Notes under the pieces: generated by a model
The model's database searches: none
What the model was told of the DNA's origin: nothing
What the model saw: the letters and a program-made list of their open reading frames with translations, nothing else
Translations under genes and position numbers: made by a program
Shown: positions 63,085-64,000 of the stretch, one piece after another
Numbering within the stretch: the first letter of the stretch is position 1
Layout: each line of letters begins with the position of its first letter
Assembly (NCBI RefSeq): GCF_017833295.1
Contig: NZ_JAFIBW010000001.1
Span: forward strand, 3,362,001-3,426,000
Origin: Methylobacterium sp. PvR107
Lineage (GTDB): Bacteria; Pseudomonadota; Alphaproteobacteria; Rhizobiales; Beijerinckiaceae
Reading direction: 5' to 3'
DNA length: 64,000 bases

Positions 63085-64000
63085 AGGCCGGCTCCCGGGT
63101 GCGGCGCGCCGGTGACGGCGCTGGGCGTCTTCGCCTCGCCGGCGCGGCGGGTGAAGGATTGCGCGTAGGCGGCTGAGCCGGCGCTCAGGAGCGGGTCGTC
63201 GCTCGGCGCGATGCCGTCCGGCAGAACGAGGGGGTCGAAGTTGATGTCGCGGCAATTGCCGGCGGCCTCCGGCGTCGCCCCCGTGAGGGTCAGGGTCCCG
63301 ACATCCACGGTCTCGCGCCCAGCGGGCCAGGGCCGGGTCGCGTCGGCGGTCGGATCCTCCGGCTGAGCGAGCGTCACGACGAGGTGCCAGCTTTGCGGGC
63401 CTTGCCGCAGCTGTGCGGCGAGATCGTCGAACAGGTAATTCATGTCGTCCTGCACGGCCTGGGCGGTCTCCGGCGCCGCAATGCCGTCCGGGACGAAGGC
63501 CCAGCGCACCGCCCGCGTGCCGCCGTCGGCAGCCACGAACCGGAAGGCGTTGAGGCTCCAGTAGGTGCTGTCGGCAAAGCCCGAGGTCACCGTCCGGGCC
63601 TTGATCAGCGCGGCCGCCTTCGCGCTCTCGGGATGCACGGCGAAGAACGCCTTCAGGCGCTCCGGATCCGGCTTGCCGGTAGCGGGATCGGGCTGGGCGG
63701 CGCGGAGCTGCTCGTAGAAGGCCTCCGGGGTGCGCACGGGGAAGACCGGGATATTGTTCACGCCGGTGCGCCATTCCTCGCCGTCCGGGAGACGGAAGCG
63801 CAGGGCGAGGCTGCGCACGGTGGTCCCGGCATCCGCCGCGTAGGGCTGGCCGCCGGCCAGCGCGACCCGCCCCTCGACGGGGGTCACGCGTCCCGCCGAG
63901 AACACACCCGCCCGGGAGAGCGGCACTCCGGCGCCGTTGCCGGTGAAGGCGCCCGCCACGCACAGGCCCTTGGCGTGGTTGCGCCGGAAGCCGGGATGCG
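63081..64000 (-). CDS. Catalase-family peroxidase, SrpA-like (5' end missing)
   Basis: The frame is open at the window edge, so the N-terminus is outside; 306 residues remain. 'GFRRNHAKGLCVAGAFTGNG' and 'ALRFRLPDGEEWRTGVNNIP' are typical for the small SrpA-type heme catalase family, as is 'DPERLKAFFAVHPESAKAA'. An ATG at 63959 is internal, not the true start. Probably periplasmic, breaking down peroxide with the b561 partner. Confidence 0.88.
   Translation of the reverse strand, partial: HPGFRRNHAKGLCVAGAFTGNGAGVPLSRAGVFSAGRVTPVEGRVALAGGQPYAADAGTTVRSLALRFRLPDGEEWRTGVNNIPVFPVRTPEAFYEQLRAAQPDPATGKPDPERLKAFFAVHPESAKAAALIKARTVTSGFADSTYWSLNAFRFVAADGGTRAVRWAFVPDGIAAPETAQAVQDDMNYLFDDLAAQLRQGPQSWHLVVTLAQPEDPTADATRPWPAGRETVDVGTLTLTGATPEAAGNCRDINFDPLVLPDGIAPSDDPLLSAGSAAYAQSFTRRAGEAKTPSAVTGAPHPGAGL

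Noticed and set aside
1..64000. tRNA, rRNA, CRISPR array, IS element, prophage or integrase
   Set aside because: I looked for tRNA T-arm patterns, repeat-spacer periodicity and transposase/integrase motifs by eye and saw none. A tRNAscan-SE and CRISPR search would be decisive.

Overview
The window is high-GC DNA (about 70%) with strong G/C preference at third codon positions, frequent GTG and TTG starts and very long antisense open frames. The gene content points to an alphaproteobacterium of the order Hyphomicrobiales, most likely Methylobacterium or Methylorubrum: an ActS/ActR (RegB/RegA) redox two-component pair, an intracellular PhaZ with a Cys nucleophile, a MucR-type regulator, DUF6894 proteins, Tad-type pilus proteins, many chemoreceptor and sensor genes, and dispersed REP-like repeats. 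The genus is inferred from gene content, not from a marker gene. I see no rRNA, tRNA, CRISPR array, insertion sequence or prophage. It reads as ordinary chromosome.

Layout. 0-7 kb: truncated DMT permease, YihY/BrkB membrane protein, purS-purQ, a small membrane protein, actS-actR, phaZ. 7-14 kb: a five-gene peptide-type ABC importer followed by an amidohydrolase. 14-21 kb: a chemoreceptor, an NrtB/SsuC-type ABC pair without its binding protein, a YeiH-type exporter and a MucR-family regulator. 21-28.5 kb: a second peptide importer (binding protein, two permeases, M20 peptidase, fused double ATPase) transcribed away from a LysR regulator; the shared intergenic region carries two phased dyads. 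28.5-42.8 kb: CDP-diacylglycerol diphosphatase, DUF2891, a large GAF/PAS hybrid histidine kinase, an Mfd-like helicase, a GlcG/HbpS-type protein, a PAS protein, a carbamoylase/allantoate-type hydrolase, and small conserved genes. 43-47 kb: cupredoxin, LysR, and a YceI-cytochrome b561-YceI unit. 47-53 kb: an Orn/Lys/Arg decarboxylase coupled to a GNAT acetyltransferase, pxpA, a 2-hydroxyacid dehydrogenase, DUF6894 and a Crp/Fnr regulator. 53-59 kb: a stand-alone receiver protein, three TadE/TadG-type genes, a second chemoreceptor. 59-64 kb: a decayed sugar-nucleotidyltransferase/glycosyltransferase locus, an HNH-like protein, metB, and a cytochrome b561/catalase-family pair cut by the window end.

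The most interesting non-coding signals are two structured RNA candidates (minus strand near 30.6 kb, plus strand near 43.0 kb). They share an identical 33-nt linker with a CCUCCC anti-Shine-Dalgarno core, flanked by a stem-loop with compensatory changes and a Rho-independent terminator. A more distant element with the same layout follows purQ and lies next to an exact TTAA-N7-TTAA (CtrA-type) motif. Two 15/16 matches to the ParB site parS are also present (23.8 and 59.5 kb). Several perfect palindromes sit in promoter regions, and two families of REP-like repeats are scattered between genes.
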